A stretch of DNA of 64,000 nt from Arenicola marina. Taxonomy: Eukaryota; Annelida; Polychaeta; Arenicolidae. The position numbers and the translations under genes are program-made. This document shows, one piece after another, positions 33,631 through 44,869 of the stretch. Within the stretch, counting starts at the first letter, position 1. Every line of letters starts with the position of its first letter. The notes under the pieces are model-generated. The model did no database searches. It saw only the letters and a list, made by a program, of their open reading frames with translations, and was not told where the DNA came from. The DNA lies in assembly GCA_964019135.1 (NCBI GenBank), contig OZ025257.1:28256352-28320351 (forward strand), written 5' to 3'.

Positions 33631-35087
33631 AAACATATCGGGGTATTACACAAATAATGATACCACATCAGAGCACCTACCTTAACGACAGTCTTGATTT
33701 CGTCACCTATAATATCTTTGGTAATCCTGCACCCCTTTCATAGCCCACGCAAGGATTATATCCATTTCATGCAAGCTCGACGCGATCATATAAGCTTGAC
33801 CGACAATTGGGATAAGGTCAGAAACTGCAGGATTAACATATTTTGCTATCCTAAAGATCCGGATTTACTCCAGTTGTCAGGTTTCCTTGATGTTTTGTTC
33901 ACAAAGTTTGCATATAAAACGAAAAAATGCAAATGGCCGCTTCGGTCAAACGAAGAACATGTTGCGAGTTGTGGGCCAACAGGTGAGCTCAACTGGTGAG
34001 TCCACCGATCGCCTGGCAGTCGAGTCATTCACAGCGGGTAAACTAGGAAGGGTGGCGCGGGTTTAGGCGTGGGAGGGGGGGGGGGAGCGGTGGGGGTGGA
34101 GGGGGGGGGCGTCTTTTGATTATTGCAGTATGGCTTCGGTAGGCCTACTGTGGAGAACCCCATGGGCTTGCCGGGAGGTGGGGAGGCACTATATCATTCC
34201 AGTGGTGGGGGTGTCCCGCCGATGCCATAGAAGGAAATTGAAGAGCGAGAGAAAAGTGCGCGATTTTGTGGTCATAAAGAGACATTTTTGTTAAAAAAAG
34301 GCATTTAAAGAGACTGACATTTTTTTTAAAAAGGCATCTAAAATAGACACTGACAAAAATTGGGGTTAAAAACATCTAAAATGGACACTGACAAAAAATA
34401 GCGCAATAGGGGTTGGGTGGGGATAGTGTGGAAGTAGAGATGGTGTGTGGATAGGGTGGGGATAGGGGGAAGTTTGAGATGGGTGTAGCCTCCGGTTATA
34501 GCCCCAAGGGACCCGGTTATAGGTTGTCGCGGGCCAGCGTCAGATGCAAGGCAATATTGTCTCTCCTTTCCGTTTTTTTTCAAATTTGCTTCTTATTTGT
34601 ACATCCTCTTCGTAAACTCCTGTCTTCTTTATAACCCGTTCTTACTGTAAGATATATATATACAATGTTTTAGACCCCTAACTTGTTAATGTTAATATAT
34701 TTTGTTTTATACCGTCAATGGCTTTCCATAGGTTCTTTGTGTGACTACAACAAACTACCCCTAATAATCATATTTCATTCGAATAATGGATACACAACGC
34801 ATAAATATATCATATAGTGCCCTGACGTATAACTGATAATAAGTGGTAATAACAATCATACAACAAGAAATTTCTACTTACAGTGCTGGCCTAAATATCT
34901 CCGTTTTGTCCCCGTTTTACGTTGTTTTTCTGCCGGCGTTTAAAGGCTGCTTTCTTTCTGGCTCTACCCCAGAACGAGGTTCCAAAACAACTCATTTGGC
35001 TATCGCTCACTTTCTTTTGGCCAAGCACACGTAATACGGCCACGCAAAGTTAGCCACACACAGTGAGTCAACTTGTTCTGTTCGCTA
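33631..35087. other. Non-coding stretch with G-rich patches and a dispersed repeat
   Basis: No gene recognised. G-rich patches lie at 34,066-34,112 and 34,410-34,475. A segment at 34,186-34,275 (GGCACTATATCATTCCAGTGG...) resembles 58,500-58,585, and a short version is at 36,728. A 101-residue ORF at 33,694-33,999 has no family signature. Confidence 0.45.
34186..34275 (+). repeat. Dispersed repeat, family C, copy 1
   Basis: CCAGTGGTGGGGGTG, a following GAGCGAGAGAAAA and GATTTTGTGGTCAT align in order with 58,500-58,585, where CAGTGGTGGGGGTG, AACGAGAGAAAATG and GATTTTTTCTGTCAT occur. Confidence 0.5.
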
Positions 35088-35089
35088 TA

Positions 35090-35330
35090 ATGGGGTTGGG
35101 GTGGAGGTTGGAATGGAAATGAGAATGGTGTGGGGATGGTGTGGAGGTGGGGATAGGGTGGGGATGGGGTGTAGATGGGGTGGGATGGGGTGGGATGGGG
35201 TGGAGATGGAGTGGAATGGGGTGGGATGGGGTGGGGATGGGTGGGGATGGGGTGGGAATCGGGTAGAAGTGGAGATGGGGTGGAGATGGTGTGGAGGTTG
35301 GGATGGGGTGGAGATGAGGTGAAAAGGTAC
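35090..35330 (+). repeat. G-rich GGGGTGGAGATG minisatellite
   Basis: Short degenerate units of about 10-12 bp built on GGGGTGGGATGG and GGTGGAGATG. High G-quadruplex potential on the plus strand. ORFs across it (for example EMRMVWGWCGG) are artefacts. Confidence 0.8.
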
Positions 35331-35397
35331 AGCACGTCATTGGAGGGGGTTCGGGTAAAATTAAATGCTGGGGTTTGAGGCGGCTTTTAAATGATGA

Positions 35398-35432
35398 GAG
35401 GATGAAATATGCCCCAGATTAGGTGCCCGGGG
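35398..35432 (-). mobile_element. SINE family B fragment, reverse orientation
   Basis: GAAATATGCCCCAGATTAGG followed by TGCCCG is the reverse complement of the segment at 41,142-41,173 in the fuller SINE B copy. Confidence 0.65.
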
Positions 35433-35584
35433 GGGGGGGGGGAGGGGGTGTCCAAATATCGCCAGAACTGCGCGACAAGTACCCGCTTCAACCCTCAATA
35501 GCGCACATTTACCCATGACAGGCCCCGAGATCTCAGGCACCATGTGCGAGATGAATCTGACTGGTACGTCGACCACCGAAAAAA

Positions 35585-35989
35585 GTGTTACGTGACAGCA
35601 TGGGGGGTGCAACTTCAACATTTATTGAATGGAGACGAAATGTTTTGCGGCAACACTTGATGTGCTATCAGAAGTGGCGTCTGACAGTCCCAACGGGACA
35701 GGGCCCGATCACCAGGCCAAGACCGATTATCACACGCTTTGCTTTCTTTCCGGAGAGACAAAAGATCTGGGAGGCAAAGCACAAGCTTAAGGGTACGCGG
35801 CTCTGCATTAAGGATCACAACACAAAAGAAATCCAAGACCAGCGAAAAGCTCTAATTCCGTTCATGAAAACGGCGAGAAAGGCATGAAGGAAAGCGACCC
35901 TGATAGGCAACAAACTAAAGGTGGGTGGAAAGATACATAGTTCAGACAACACAGACGAATTACAACAGTTAACGTTCATCCGATTGTGA
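35585..35989 (+). pseudogene. LINE ORF1 C-terminal domain relic
   Basis: The frame reads RPRPIITRFAFFPERQKIWE, AKHKLKGTRLCIKDH, KEIQDQRKALIPFMKTARKA, then a TGA (35,885-35,887), then RKATLIGNKLKVGGKIH and DNTDELQQL to a second TGA at 35,987-35,989. The order RPRPI-hydrophobic-F, lysine-rich helix, R-K-x-L-x-P-x-M and x-DKL-x-V-x-GK is that of L1/CR1-type ORF1 C-terminal domains. It is a different lineage from the 28-33 kb LINE (different sequence, no 2A in view). The N-terminal half is missing and the internal TGA marks it as dead. Confidence 0.75.
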
Positions 35990-36091
35990 AGTTCTTGAGA
36001 GGCCCCCAGCAGCGTCATCGGCGTAGTAGAGTCGTAGACTGTAAACTGCTCGAACGCGATAAACACACGGATACATCAAGGCGGCTTCGCG

Positions 36092-36094
36092 TAA
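36092..36094 (+). repeat. Harbinger target-site duplication, left (TAA)
   Basis: TAA directly before the left TIR; the same TAA follows the right TIR at 38,008-38,010. A 3-bp TWA duplication is diagnostic for PIF/Harbinger. Confidence 0.8.
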
Positions 36095-36146
36095 GTGCTG
36101 ACGCCCACTGGACGCGTTCGCGGCGCGGTGACGGAACTGACGCGGC
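36095..36146 (+). repeat. Harbinger left terminal inverted repeat
   Basis: About 52 bp, GC-rich, complementary to 37,956-38,007. Confidence 0.85.
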
Positions 36147-37571
36147 GACGGAGCCGAGGCGGCGCGGTTCGGTCGCGGTGGCTATAGCCAACTGCACGCG
36201 GTGGTCGCGCGGTGAGTGACCGTATAGCGAGGGGGGGGGGGGGGTTAAGAGGGGTATCTCATCTCGGATCACAGAAATAAAATTCCTAAATCCCGCATCA
36301 CGAAACAAGAATGATGGCAGTTCACGATCACGGAAATAAGGTGCCCATCACAGATCTCGGAAATAAGCAGACTTGACTTTATGTATAACGTTAGTAATTC
36401 AAAAGAATGTGTACGCCATAATGTGACAGATTATGACATTGGCAGTATGACAGTTGCCACATGAATTTTCCTTTATTACGAAATGGCTTAATGACAAGAT
36501 ACAATAAATCCCGTTTCGCACGTGACGATGTGAATGCTTTGTTTGTCTTGAGCATGAGAGCGATTGGCAGAAGAATTAAGAATGACCGTCAAATGGCTTT
36601 GCAAACGATATGAATGCCTTGTTTGTCGTGAGCGTGAGAGGGTTTTGGCAGACGATGTGAATTCTTAGTTTGTCATGAGCGCAAGATGGCTTGGCAGACG
36701 ATGTGAAATCCTCGGGGGGGGGGGGGAGGCACTATTATACAAATCTGGTGGGGGGGGTCCGCGTGTGTCTTGATGCCTGTGAGAGCGGATAGTTGTGATA
36801 GGCAGATGCTTGGCAGATGGTGTGAATGCTTGGTTTATCATGACCAAGAGAGGCCTTGAAATACCATGTGAATGTTTGGCTTGTCATGACCACCAGAAGG
36901 CATGGCAGACGGTGTGCAAATGCATGTTTTGTCGATGTGAAGGCGTGGTTTGAAAACCAAAACACTACTCGTGAACACTTCGTATGTCATCATCGTGAAG
37001 GGAATGGGAGACTGCGGACAGGGGGTGGGGTCGAGTTAATAGAAATTTATTATCGCTTCATCTCACATTCGGGAAATACTTACACATACACAATCATAAA
37101 TAAATGAAAGGTTTGGTCTTTCCCCTTTTGATTTTCCCAGGAGTTTCTTGGTCTAATTTAACTTTAATGTGCGCACAGGATGCCTAAGGCACCACCATTT
37201 CACTTCATGCGCCGCTGCCCTAGTTCCGAGTAGGTGGGGTCGCTGTATGCTGAGCATCCTTCAATCACGATATTAAGGAATCACGATATTAACTGTAGTG
37301 CAAATCACGATCACAAGTGAAACGGAGGTCATGAATCACGAAAACGATTGTTCCCAATCACACATCACCTATTTGCAGTTTTACCCAAATCACGATCACG
37401 AGAATTACTTCGATCTCGAATCACGTAAATAACTCTCCTCAGTGCCCGATCACGATAATAACTGTCTGAATTAACGGCTTAGGCTATTTTTAGATATTGG
37501 CGGTGTTTTGAAACAAATGAAAGATACATTCTTCTGATGAGGACGCACTCATGCTGTTAGCAACGGGAAGA

Positions 37572-37860
37572 CGTCGCAGAAGGAAGAGGTATTGGATTCA
37601 TCGCACTCTTCAAAGAAGACTGGCACTGGGAGAACACCACAGGCTAATACAGGAGCTAAAAATGCAAACAATGAGAGGTTTCGGACCAAAAGTTACTTCA
37701 GATTGACGCCAGTGCAGTTGCAGGAGTTGCTGGATCTGGTTGGGGGAGCCCTGTATCATGTCCCCACCAACTTTCGCGCGTCTTTGCGTCCGGAACAAAG
37801 GCTTTTGCCGCCATGTTGGAGAGTGTGCATCGCGCTGCATGTCCTATCCCTCCGCGGAGC
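37572..37860 (+). pseudogene. Harbinger transposase N-terminal fragment, frameshifted
   Basis: From 37,572 frame 0 reads RRRRKRYWIHRTLQRR, then LIQELKM, the basic Trp/His-containing start typical of Harbinger nucleases. The domain continues in frame 2 with ERF, SYFRLTPVQLQELLDLVG and NFRASLRPEQRLL, matching the Y-F-R-M-x-P...LL-x-L-V and R-x-x-I-x-P-E-x-R-L pattern of the family. One frameshift lies between about 37,660 and 37,690. Everything C-terminal, including the DDE catalytic triad, is missing and replaced by GC-rich sub-terminal sequence. Confidence 0.8.
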
Positions 37861-37955
37861 CTCGACGGTACCGCAACGGCACCGCGCCGGTGCTGTCCCG
37901 CTGACGCGTGCAGTGGGCGTTAGCCAAGCGCAACTCAACTGTCCTATTTTTCCGC

Positions 37956-38007
37956 GCCGCGTCAGTTCCGTCGCCGCGCCGCAAACGCGTCCAGTGGGCG
38001 TTAGCAC
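37956..38007 (-). repeat. Harbinger right terminal inverted repeat
   Basis: Reverse complement of the left TIR with a few mismatches; directly followed by the TAA duplication. Confidence 0.85.
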
Positions 38008-38010
38008 TAA

Positions 38011-39376
38011 CCCCACAGACGGACAGCGTCCCGAGCCGGTTAACTCCACCATGTCAGGGCCAGCCTGGCTTGCTCAGCCCCAAACCGATCAAACGCATTC
38101 GAATAACTCATACGTCACTCACACGGTGGAGCCACCGATCACCCAGAGTATCTGAGATTGGGGCTTGTAGAATTGGAGAGGAGCAACAGGCAGACGGATG
38201 AGCAAGCGACCGGCTATATTAGCAAGCGGCGCGATTGTCTAAACCAGAAATATACACGTTTGTCTAATAAAATCTGACCTTCATTTCATCGAATGTGTTC
38301 TTAAACAGACTAATTTAGTGCCGCTAGTGAGAAATATTTCTCTCAGCAGATATGTCTGACTCGGTGATTATGACGTCGTTTAACGACAAGTAGTTCTGAA
38401 GAGCCCGAAGGAAGCGGCGGCAGTTTGATTTCAATTTTATGTTTAACTTCACCGTAACGGACGATCACATTATATGGCAATGCCTATATTTTGCCTGCTT
38501 ACAAATAAAACCATAATTATATACTACCGTATAGACATTTGTAACATTTAAGCGTGGAACCAGCCAGCCCAATTCTTGGAGACCCCAACTGGGATTCTCG
38601 ATTAGTGAAGTGCTGCCACCTAGTGGGGTCTCTTGGAAACATAGGGCCAGCGGAGGCAGCGACTGGGCTGACGGGGCGGCGAGCTGGAATTCGTTTTCCG
38701 TTTACTTGACGTAGGCAACGACTCAGGTGAAATGAACGCTCGAGTGTTTGCCACGGCCACTTGATCTAATTGAATTTTCTTTTTTCTTATTGAAATATAC
38801 ATTTCTCGTATAAATCCCTTGCTATATAGAGAGATATATCGATATATTTACCTCACGATGTTTTCACATAATGACTCATTAGACAGTCATGTACATAACG
38901 CGGAAGCATTTCGTTGTCGGATGGTAAATAATATTTGGCTGTCAACAAATAGCACACAAGATATGCTTAAGGTAAGCTGCCCATAATAAGCAAGGTAAAA
39001 GAACTCTGTATTTGTGATTATTTTATGAAAGTATACCCAATTACACACCTTCTGGTGAATTTTTAGGATACTTCACCGTCCCGTTAAAAAAATACTCTCC
39101 ATTTTCCAAGTATACCCCCATTTCATAAAATGACCAAAACTTGACACCTACCACGAATATGTAATTTTGCTACAATTCAGCTCAATATTAAGTCATTATC
39201 ATCAGTAATAGCTCCTTGGAAAGCTTAAACCTAGTGCAATACAGGAATGATATTGAAAAATGTAAATAGTAGCCACAAAAATAGCAGAATGGTAATAATA
39301 AAGTGCAATTATGCAAAATTAGGACAATTTTTGTCAAAATTCGAAATCACCACCTTCACAAAACTGTGCAAGTCGT
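38011..39376. other. Non-coding stretch, nothing recognised
   Basis: I found no exon, transposon end or RNA gene. A short AT-rich palindromic stretch (GAGATATATCGATATATT) lies near 38,832. Confidence 0.4.
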
Positions 39377-39606
39377 ACGAACGATATACTATTTCGTGCA
39401 AACGAGATACTATGTCGTGCGAACGAGATACTATGTCGTGCGAACGGTAAACTATTTCGTGCGAACGAGATACTATGTCGTGCGAACGAGATACTATGTC
39501 GTGCGAACGAGATACTATGTCGTGCGAACGAGATACTATGTCGTGCGAACGAGATACTATGTCGTGCGAACGAGCTACTATGTCGTGCGAACGATATACT
39601 GCAGAT
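39377..39606 (+). repeat. 21-bp minisatellite (11 copies)
   Basis: Units GTGCGAACGAGATACTATGTC (21 bp) with a few variants (ATTTC, GGTAAAC, CGATATAC). Seven-codon period, so all frames read as short peptide repeats. Confidence 0.92.
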
Positions 39607-39650
39607 CAACCGGTCGTGGGTTCGCGCCCTGGTAGCTACATCTGCATGGG
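39600..39650 (+). mobile_element. tRNA-like SINE remnant
   Basis: GCAGATCAACCGGTCGTGGG and the following TTCGCGCCCTGG resemble the anticodon-to-B-box part of SINE family B at 41.1 kb. It adjoins the 21-bp minisatellite directly. Confidence 0.4.
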
Positions 39651-40548
39651 CAATGCTTCATCCATGCGGCACTTTGGTAATTCCTAATAAATTCCTGGTT
39701 AATTGGTTATTACACCATTATTCTTGTTGCTCAATGTTGTGATCCAATCAACATTCATATCCCTGTGTAGCAAACCATTCCTACTGGCCTCCGGCTTGAC
39801 CATGTCACATCAATGGTGAGAACGTCCCGCAAAACTGACACGGTTAGGCGTCAGGTTGAAAGTGTTCGTGCCACGCCAAAACAACTTTAGCTCATATTAT
39901 TCTTCTGTGTTTCCACGCTTATATTATCGAGCTGTAACGCCCCAAGTAGTAAAAGGGAATACTTTTTCCACTTGTTTTCTTACCTACCAATTTAACTTCG
40001 GCGAGCGAGGAAAGTGACGTCAAACGGGAATACAAACGCATGTGCTTTTATATTGAGACTCAAATTCTGTCTGCTCATTGGCTTGAACTCAACGAAATGC
40101 ACTCAACCATAAAAACAATACACGCCCTCGACCACAGATGTCTACGCAATGCATCAAGGCTCACCTGTCAATCTTGTGACATCATTGGGGAATTTTAAAA
40201 TAACGCTCAGATGCAATGCTCCCAGAAATAAACCAGCCGCATCTCACTTTTGCTACTTTGACGAACGCGTTTATAGTGATATCGCGGAATAAAAATTGTA
40301 AACTCCAATTAAAACAAATTGTTATTTGTTTATCTTCCCTAAACCAAGTTAACTCTGAGCAAGACAGAATCGTGGCACGAACACTTGAAATGCGTGTCGG
40401 TCCTAGTGCTCGCGAGTATGAAATATCGTACTCTATAAGTACTCATCTCTGAAACTGACAATGAAGCGGCAGAAATTGTCCCTATGGGCCACAGTACATG
40501 TGACATCACGTGCCATGCGGAATTGTGTCACAGTTTTACTGCTTGACG
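39651..40548. other. Non-coding stretch, nothing recognised
   Basis: AT-rich with several short ORFs and no family motif. Confidence 0.4.
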
Positions 40549-40700
40549 ACTCCGCGCTCAAATTCAGGCAACTCCGCGCTGAAATTAAATAGACTCCGCG
40601 CTGAAATTAAATAGACTCCGCGCTGAAATTAAATAGACTCCGCGCTGAAATAAATACGACTCTGCGCTGAAATTGGTTCTCACTCTACTCCGCGCTTACA
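40549..40700 (+). repeat. 22-bp minisatellite (about 6 copies)
   Basis: Units start ACTCCGCGCTGAAATTAAAT; spacing is 22 bp in the central copies and looser at the edges. A single related unit, GACTCCGCGCTGAAATTTGG, sits alone at about 42,443. Confidence 0.85.
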
Positions 40701-40746
40701 TTTCGTCTAGTCTGCGAAGAAATTGTCCGTATGGGCCACAGTACAT

Positions 40747-40779
40747 ATATATATAAATATATATATATATATATTTGTA
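40747..40779. repeat. (TA)n microsatellite
   Basis: Alternating A/T of about 33 bp with one AAA interruption. Confidence 0.9.
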
Positions 40780-41070
40780 TAGGCTCACTCAGGTTCTTCA
40801 CATGACCGATGCAACAGATCTTGACCTATCAACAGGGGAAGACACTATGCATAAATGGCCATACACATATGTGCCGCCCAAACAGGAGTGGATCTAGGGA
40901 GGTACATAGCAAGGTGACATTTTGTAGATGCAACCCAGTGACGGGATCCAAGATTCAATGGGGAGGGGGGGCGGGTAAACACCACCACGTAGGCTAAGAT
41001 ATCGAGATAAGAATACTGCTATGACGTCATCCTATTGTCTAAACTGTACATTAATTTTCAAGAATGAACT

Positions 41071-41245
41071 GAGGGGCCTCCCTGGTGCAGTGGTTAGCGC
41101 ACTAGACCGCAGATCAATAGGTCCTGGGTTCGAATCCGGGCTCGGGCACCTAATCTGGGGCATGTTTCATTCCTTCATCCTTCATCGTCTCGGGAGGTTC
41201 CTTGGCCCAATTTAGCCTGTATGTGCACAAAAGTGGCCTAAAACA
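41071..41245 (+). mobile_element. tRNA-derived SINE (family B)
   Basis: Head with A-box-like TGGTGCAGTGGTTAGCGCA and B-box GGGTTCGAATCC, then a body TCGGGCACCTAATCTGGGGC. The cloverleaf is imperfect (T-stem mismatch), so it is tRNA-derived rather than a working tRNA. A body fragment in reverse is at 35.4 kb. RNA polymerase III transcription from the A and B boxes is the family norm. Confidence 0.75.
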
Positions 41246-42114
41246 CCAACATTCCATCAAGAATGAACTGTTTTTGCGAGCTGATAAATTGAGATTGACT
41301 CAACGAGACCAAACTATATTCCACAAACAATCTTCCTTCAATGTTACGAAATCGACAATCGCAGTCAATGTCAATCATGAGCAATAAGTAAGCTTCTCTG
41401 AAACATGTCACAACCACAATGGATGATGAACTGGACGCGTGACGCCCTATGGAATGCTCTCGCAAAAACATACACATTTCTCTTTAAGACCAGCGTAGGT
41501 CATGAAATTTAATCTTAGAAACTGAAATTGAGATCATGTGTAATTCTTATGCAAATACCGACATTTCCTTATATCCTTCAGTAATTACATAAGAAATCAT
41601 TTCCTTGTGAATCCCACAAAACTCATTTTTGCAAAGCATATCCTATCCATCAACAACGCGCTTCACGTGGTGTTCCTTGTTGTAAACCCGATCGCATATC
41701 ATATCCTTTTAGTATCCTATAAGTTGCACGATTGCATCATATTCCACCTTTAAATGACAATGCTCGTCTGTATAATGACACATGATCCATGTGAAGTAGC
41801 ATACGCGCCATGATTCGAAACACGACTTCATTCTTGCAATGTGAAGATGAACTAAACTGACTTGTGGCTGCAGGGTCCGACGGTTCTTCCATGCTGGGGC
41901 AAAGCATTGTTTCAGCTTAGCTTACGTATGACTCAAATCTACCATTTGCTACAATAAGACATCTCGTGGGTTTTAAGAAGGAAGATGGGCCGGCTTCATT
42001 CAGCTCTGTTATTGTTTTTGGAAGCGGGAGTTGCAATGTACATTTTAAAAGGACTTACATTCACGCTACAGGGAAAAGGTGAGGCTCACAGTGCTGTAAG
42101 TCAGAGAAGACCCG
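41246..42114. other. Non-coding stretch, nothing recognised
   Basis: AT-rich, with no exon or transposon end that I can support. Confidence 0.4.
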
Positions 42115-42190
42115 TGTAACAGTTCATTCTTGAAAAGATATGTACTCGGCTTGCGCCTCGTACATTCTTTTTCAAGAATGTACTGTTACA
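42115..42190. repeat. 76-nt near-perfect hairpin
   Basis: Arms 42,115-42,136 and 42,169-42,190 are 22 nt each and complementary except one position; core of the left arm CATTCTTGAAAA, of the right TTTTCAAGAATG. A second short pairing (ATGTAC/GTACAT) follows inside, leaving a loop of about 14 nt. Candidate small MITE or microRNA-precursor-like structure; no other copy was noticed in the window. Confidence 0.7.
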
Positions 42191-42768
42191 TGGCCATTCT
42201 CCCCAGCAGAATGCCCCATTTTCCCCCGCAAAGTCAATGCCATCTGAGGTGTAGATCGGCCACCCCTCCCTCCCCCCCGGTTGTGAATAACTTTGTGGGG
42301 TCACCCGCGGTCATTTCCCCCCGCCCCGCCCCGCCCCGAGCTTCATCATGTTTATTGAGAATGCATGTGAGCAGGTTTTTGAGAAGACCGTGATGCACTA
42401 TAACACTAGCCACAACGAAGATTGTTAGTGCCGAAATGAGGTCGACTCCGCGCTGAAATTTGGGGTGCACTCTCAGCCATTCCATGACTTGCTTTTCTCA
42501 AGCAAACTACATGAATAAAACAAAATGAATCACTGATATCCTCAAATATTTGGACGAAATACACCATAAAATTTTTGACTTGCCATACGGCACACAGCAC
42601 CTCAGTTGCCCAGAGCTGAGCAATACTTTCCCGCCAAAAGTCGGAGATGTTTGACACTCCGAGACCAACTTGATGAATACAACCAGTAACTCCCGGATGT
42701 TGGTGAGCTGCACCTGCAATTTGGCGGCAAAATGCAAACTATGCAAATGCGTCGACGAAGGCGGACGG

Positions 42769-42989
42769 TTTGTTGGTTGGTTATTCAGGACGCTTTGACC
42801 ACTTTTGGTCATATTGCGTCAATGGGAGAAGGGACAGTGGAGCCATGCCCCGGGGGTAACCCCCTACTCTTTACGAGGAAGGAGATGGGATCTTTATCCT
42901 GCGACCACACAGACATGGCCACAGCAGGACTCGAACCACCGATCCACGTGCCGTTATGCTCTAACCCACTGAGCTACCTTGCTGGCTCC
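42769..42989 (-). mobile_element. tRNA-derived SINE (family A), minus strand
   Basis: On the minus strand: head AGGTAGCTCAGTGGGTTAGA (A box), B box GGTTCGAGTCC, body shared with 22.1 and 48.2 kb, and tail of (CCAA)n at 42,769. Flanked by a 14-bp duplication, ACGAAGGC-x-GACGG, at 42,755-42,768 and 42,990-43,003 with one mismatch. This is the cleanest copy: short head, no extra insert between A and B boxes. Confidence 0.88.
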
Positions 42990-43003
42990 ACGAAGGCCGA
43001 CGG

Positions 43004-43794
43004 ACAGAGACGGTACGCCGAGTGAGGTCAGTGCAAATCTACAGCTATTTTTATGTTTTTCGTGGTTCGCACTGTTTTGCATATGCATGTATATGATAAT
43101 AACGTCATTTTTGAAATATTCACGAATTCCTGATGCTGACGCAGCGATTCTGATAGTTACGCGTCCTGCGTCATTTATCGCACACCAATTTCAAATGACG
43201 CATTTCATTGAGCTATGAGGGGACATGGGGACTCGTTGTAAATATATAGTGAGCAGACTCGGCAATATTTCATTTAAATTAACGTCCCATTATTTTTCGG
43301 ATGTTATATAATTTTAAGTTTTGGGACACTCAGATCCACCCTCTGGTCTACCTATCAGAATCACTGTGACGTGAACAAACATTTAGTGTGCACTACTAAC
43401 CTTAACGGTATTTGTTTCCATTGTAAACGTCAAAATGTATTCAAATATCTCTCTTCGAAACCGACTGTATGCCCAGGCCCCTGACCCGGGACGGTCTTTC
43501 AGGTACACGTAGGGGTACGGGGGAGAGGGGTCAGTACCTTTGTATGCCCCCTCACACTCTGCCCATAATTCAACATACACTTGGCGTAATGGTGATTAAC
43601 ACCGTCATAGAGTATATACCTGAGCTTTATTCTCCAGGTGGCTGTAGCTGACATAATATCAAGGGCTAGGTATGCCCACAATGACCAGTTGAAAGCCGAT
43701 TTCCGCCGATTTACACCACGTACCGCGACCTTATTCCAAATATTCAGGAACAGAATGCCGGAGAAGCTGAAGGTATAAGATTTCAGGCCCTGTG
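43004..43794. other. Non-coding stretch, nothing recognised
   Basis: No motif-bearing ORF. An open frame at 43,383-43,681 minus does not resemble a known family. Confidence 0.4.
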
Positions 43795-44153
43795 CATCTC
43801 TGGCCTCGTATATCTCTGACCCCTTGTATCTCTGACCCCTTGTATCTCAGGCCCCGTATATCTCAGGCCCCGTATATCTCTGACCCCTTGTATCTCTGAC
43901 CCCTTGTATCTCTGGCCCCTTGTATCTCAGGCCCCGTATATCTCAGGCCCCGTATATCTCTGACCCCTTGTATCTCTGACCCCTTGTATCTCTGGCCCCT
44001 TGTATCTCAGGCCCCGTATATCTCAGGCCCCGTATATCTCTGACCCCTTGTATCTCTGACCCCTTGTATCTCTGGCCCCTTGTATCTCAGGCCCCGTATA
44101 TCTCAGGCCCCGTATATCTCTGACCCCTTGTATCTCTGACCCCTTGTATCTCA
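43795..44153 (+). repeat. 16-bp minisatellite with 80-bp higher-order repeat
   Basis: Units like TTGTATCTCTGACCCC and GTATATCTCAGGCCCC, 16 bp each. The variant TCTGGCCCCT recurs at 43,911, 43,991 and 44,071, exactly 80 bp apart, so five different 16-mers form a higher-order unit repeated about four times. Confidence 0.92.
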
Positions 44154-44322
44154 ACACCGGGCTACACCGACACCTCAGATTGCCTTGATTTTGCTTGGAA
44201 AACGCCATTTTTCCTCCTCGATGGAAACAGTACTTAACATCCCCTTGCTTGATGGTTGGTGGGGGGTGCATCTACAAAATATCTTAAGCTTGCCTCTTAG
44301 AATGCATGGTGAAGTTCACAGC

Positions 44323-44354
44323 GGGGGGGGGGTGAAACTACTCCCCCCCCCCCC
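44323..44354. repeat. Poly(G)/poly(C) inverted runs
   Basis: G10 at 44,323-44,332 and C12 at 44,343-44,354 with a 10-nt spacer; may fold as a hairpin, like 22,802-22,832. Confidence 0.75.
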
Positions 44355-44462
44355 TTCCCCCGAGATTCGCCCTGCCCCTATAAGCGCTTCTTAATTCTTC
44401 AATAAAGGATCCATCATTATCACCTTTGGCTTTTGCGCTGAAACTAGATCTAAATTGACGCA

Positions 44463-44832
44463 TCTGCACTAACCATCACACTAACCATCACACTAACCAT
44501 CACACTAACCATCACACTAACTATCACACAAACCATCACACTAACCATCACACTAACCATCACACTAACCATCACACTAACCATCACACTAACTATCACA
44601 CAAACCATCACACTAACCATCACACTAACCATCACACTAACCATCACACTAACCATCACACTAACCATCACACTAACCATCACACTAACCATCACACTAA
44701 CCATCACACTAACCATCACACTAACCATCACACAAACCATCACACTAACCATCACACTAACCATCACACTAACTATCACACAAACCATCACACTAACCAT
44801 CACACTAACCATTACACCAACCGTCACACTAC
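44463..44832 (+). repeat. 12-bp minisatellite (about 31 copies)
   Basis: ACCATCACACTA repeated almost perfectly, with ACTATCACACAA variant pairs at intervals. Confidence 0.95.
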
Positions 44833-44869
44833 TGGTATTCTCTAATTTTAGTATTCCTTTACCATTACA

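Larger units (their letters stand above)
36095..38007 (+). mobile_element. PIF/Harbinger DNA transposon, defective
   Basis: The ends form a long inverted repeat: GTGCTGACGCCCACTGGACG at 36,095 and the matching complement ending CCAGTGGGCGTTAGCAC at 38,007. Similarity extends about 50 bp inward (GCGGCGCGG, GACGGAACTGACGCGGCG) with about four mismatches. TAA flanks both ends. A decayed transposase N-terminus lies at 37,572-37,860. Inside are degenerate tandem blocks: GATGTGAATGCTTGGTTTGTC-like units at 36,510-36,950, and ATCACGA/AATAA-type units at 36,255-36,370 and 37,262-37,460. A subterminal copy of the TIR core (GCAGTGGGCGTTAGCC) is at about 37,909. No DDE domain or Myb-like second ORF is seen. 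Confidence 0.85.

Noticed and set aside
41071..41150. Functional tRNA gene
   Set aside because: A and B boxes are present but the T stem mismatches and the sequence continues into a SINE body, with a fragment copy elsewhere.
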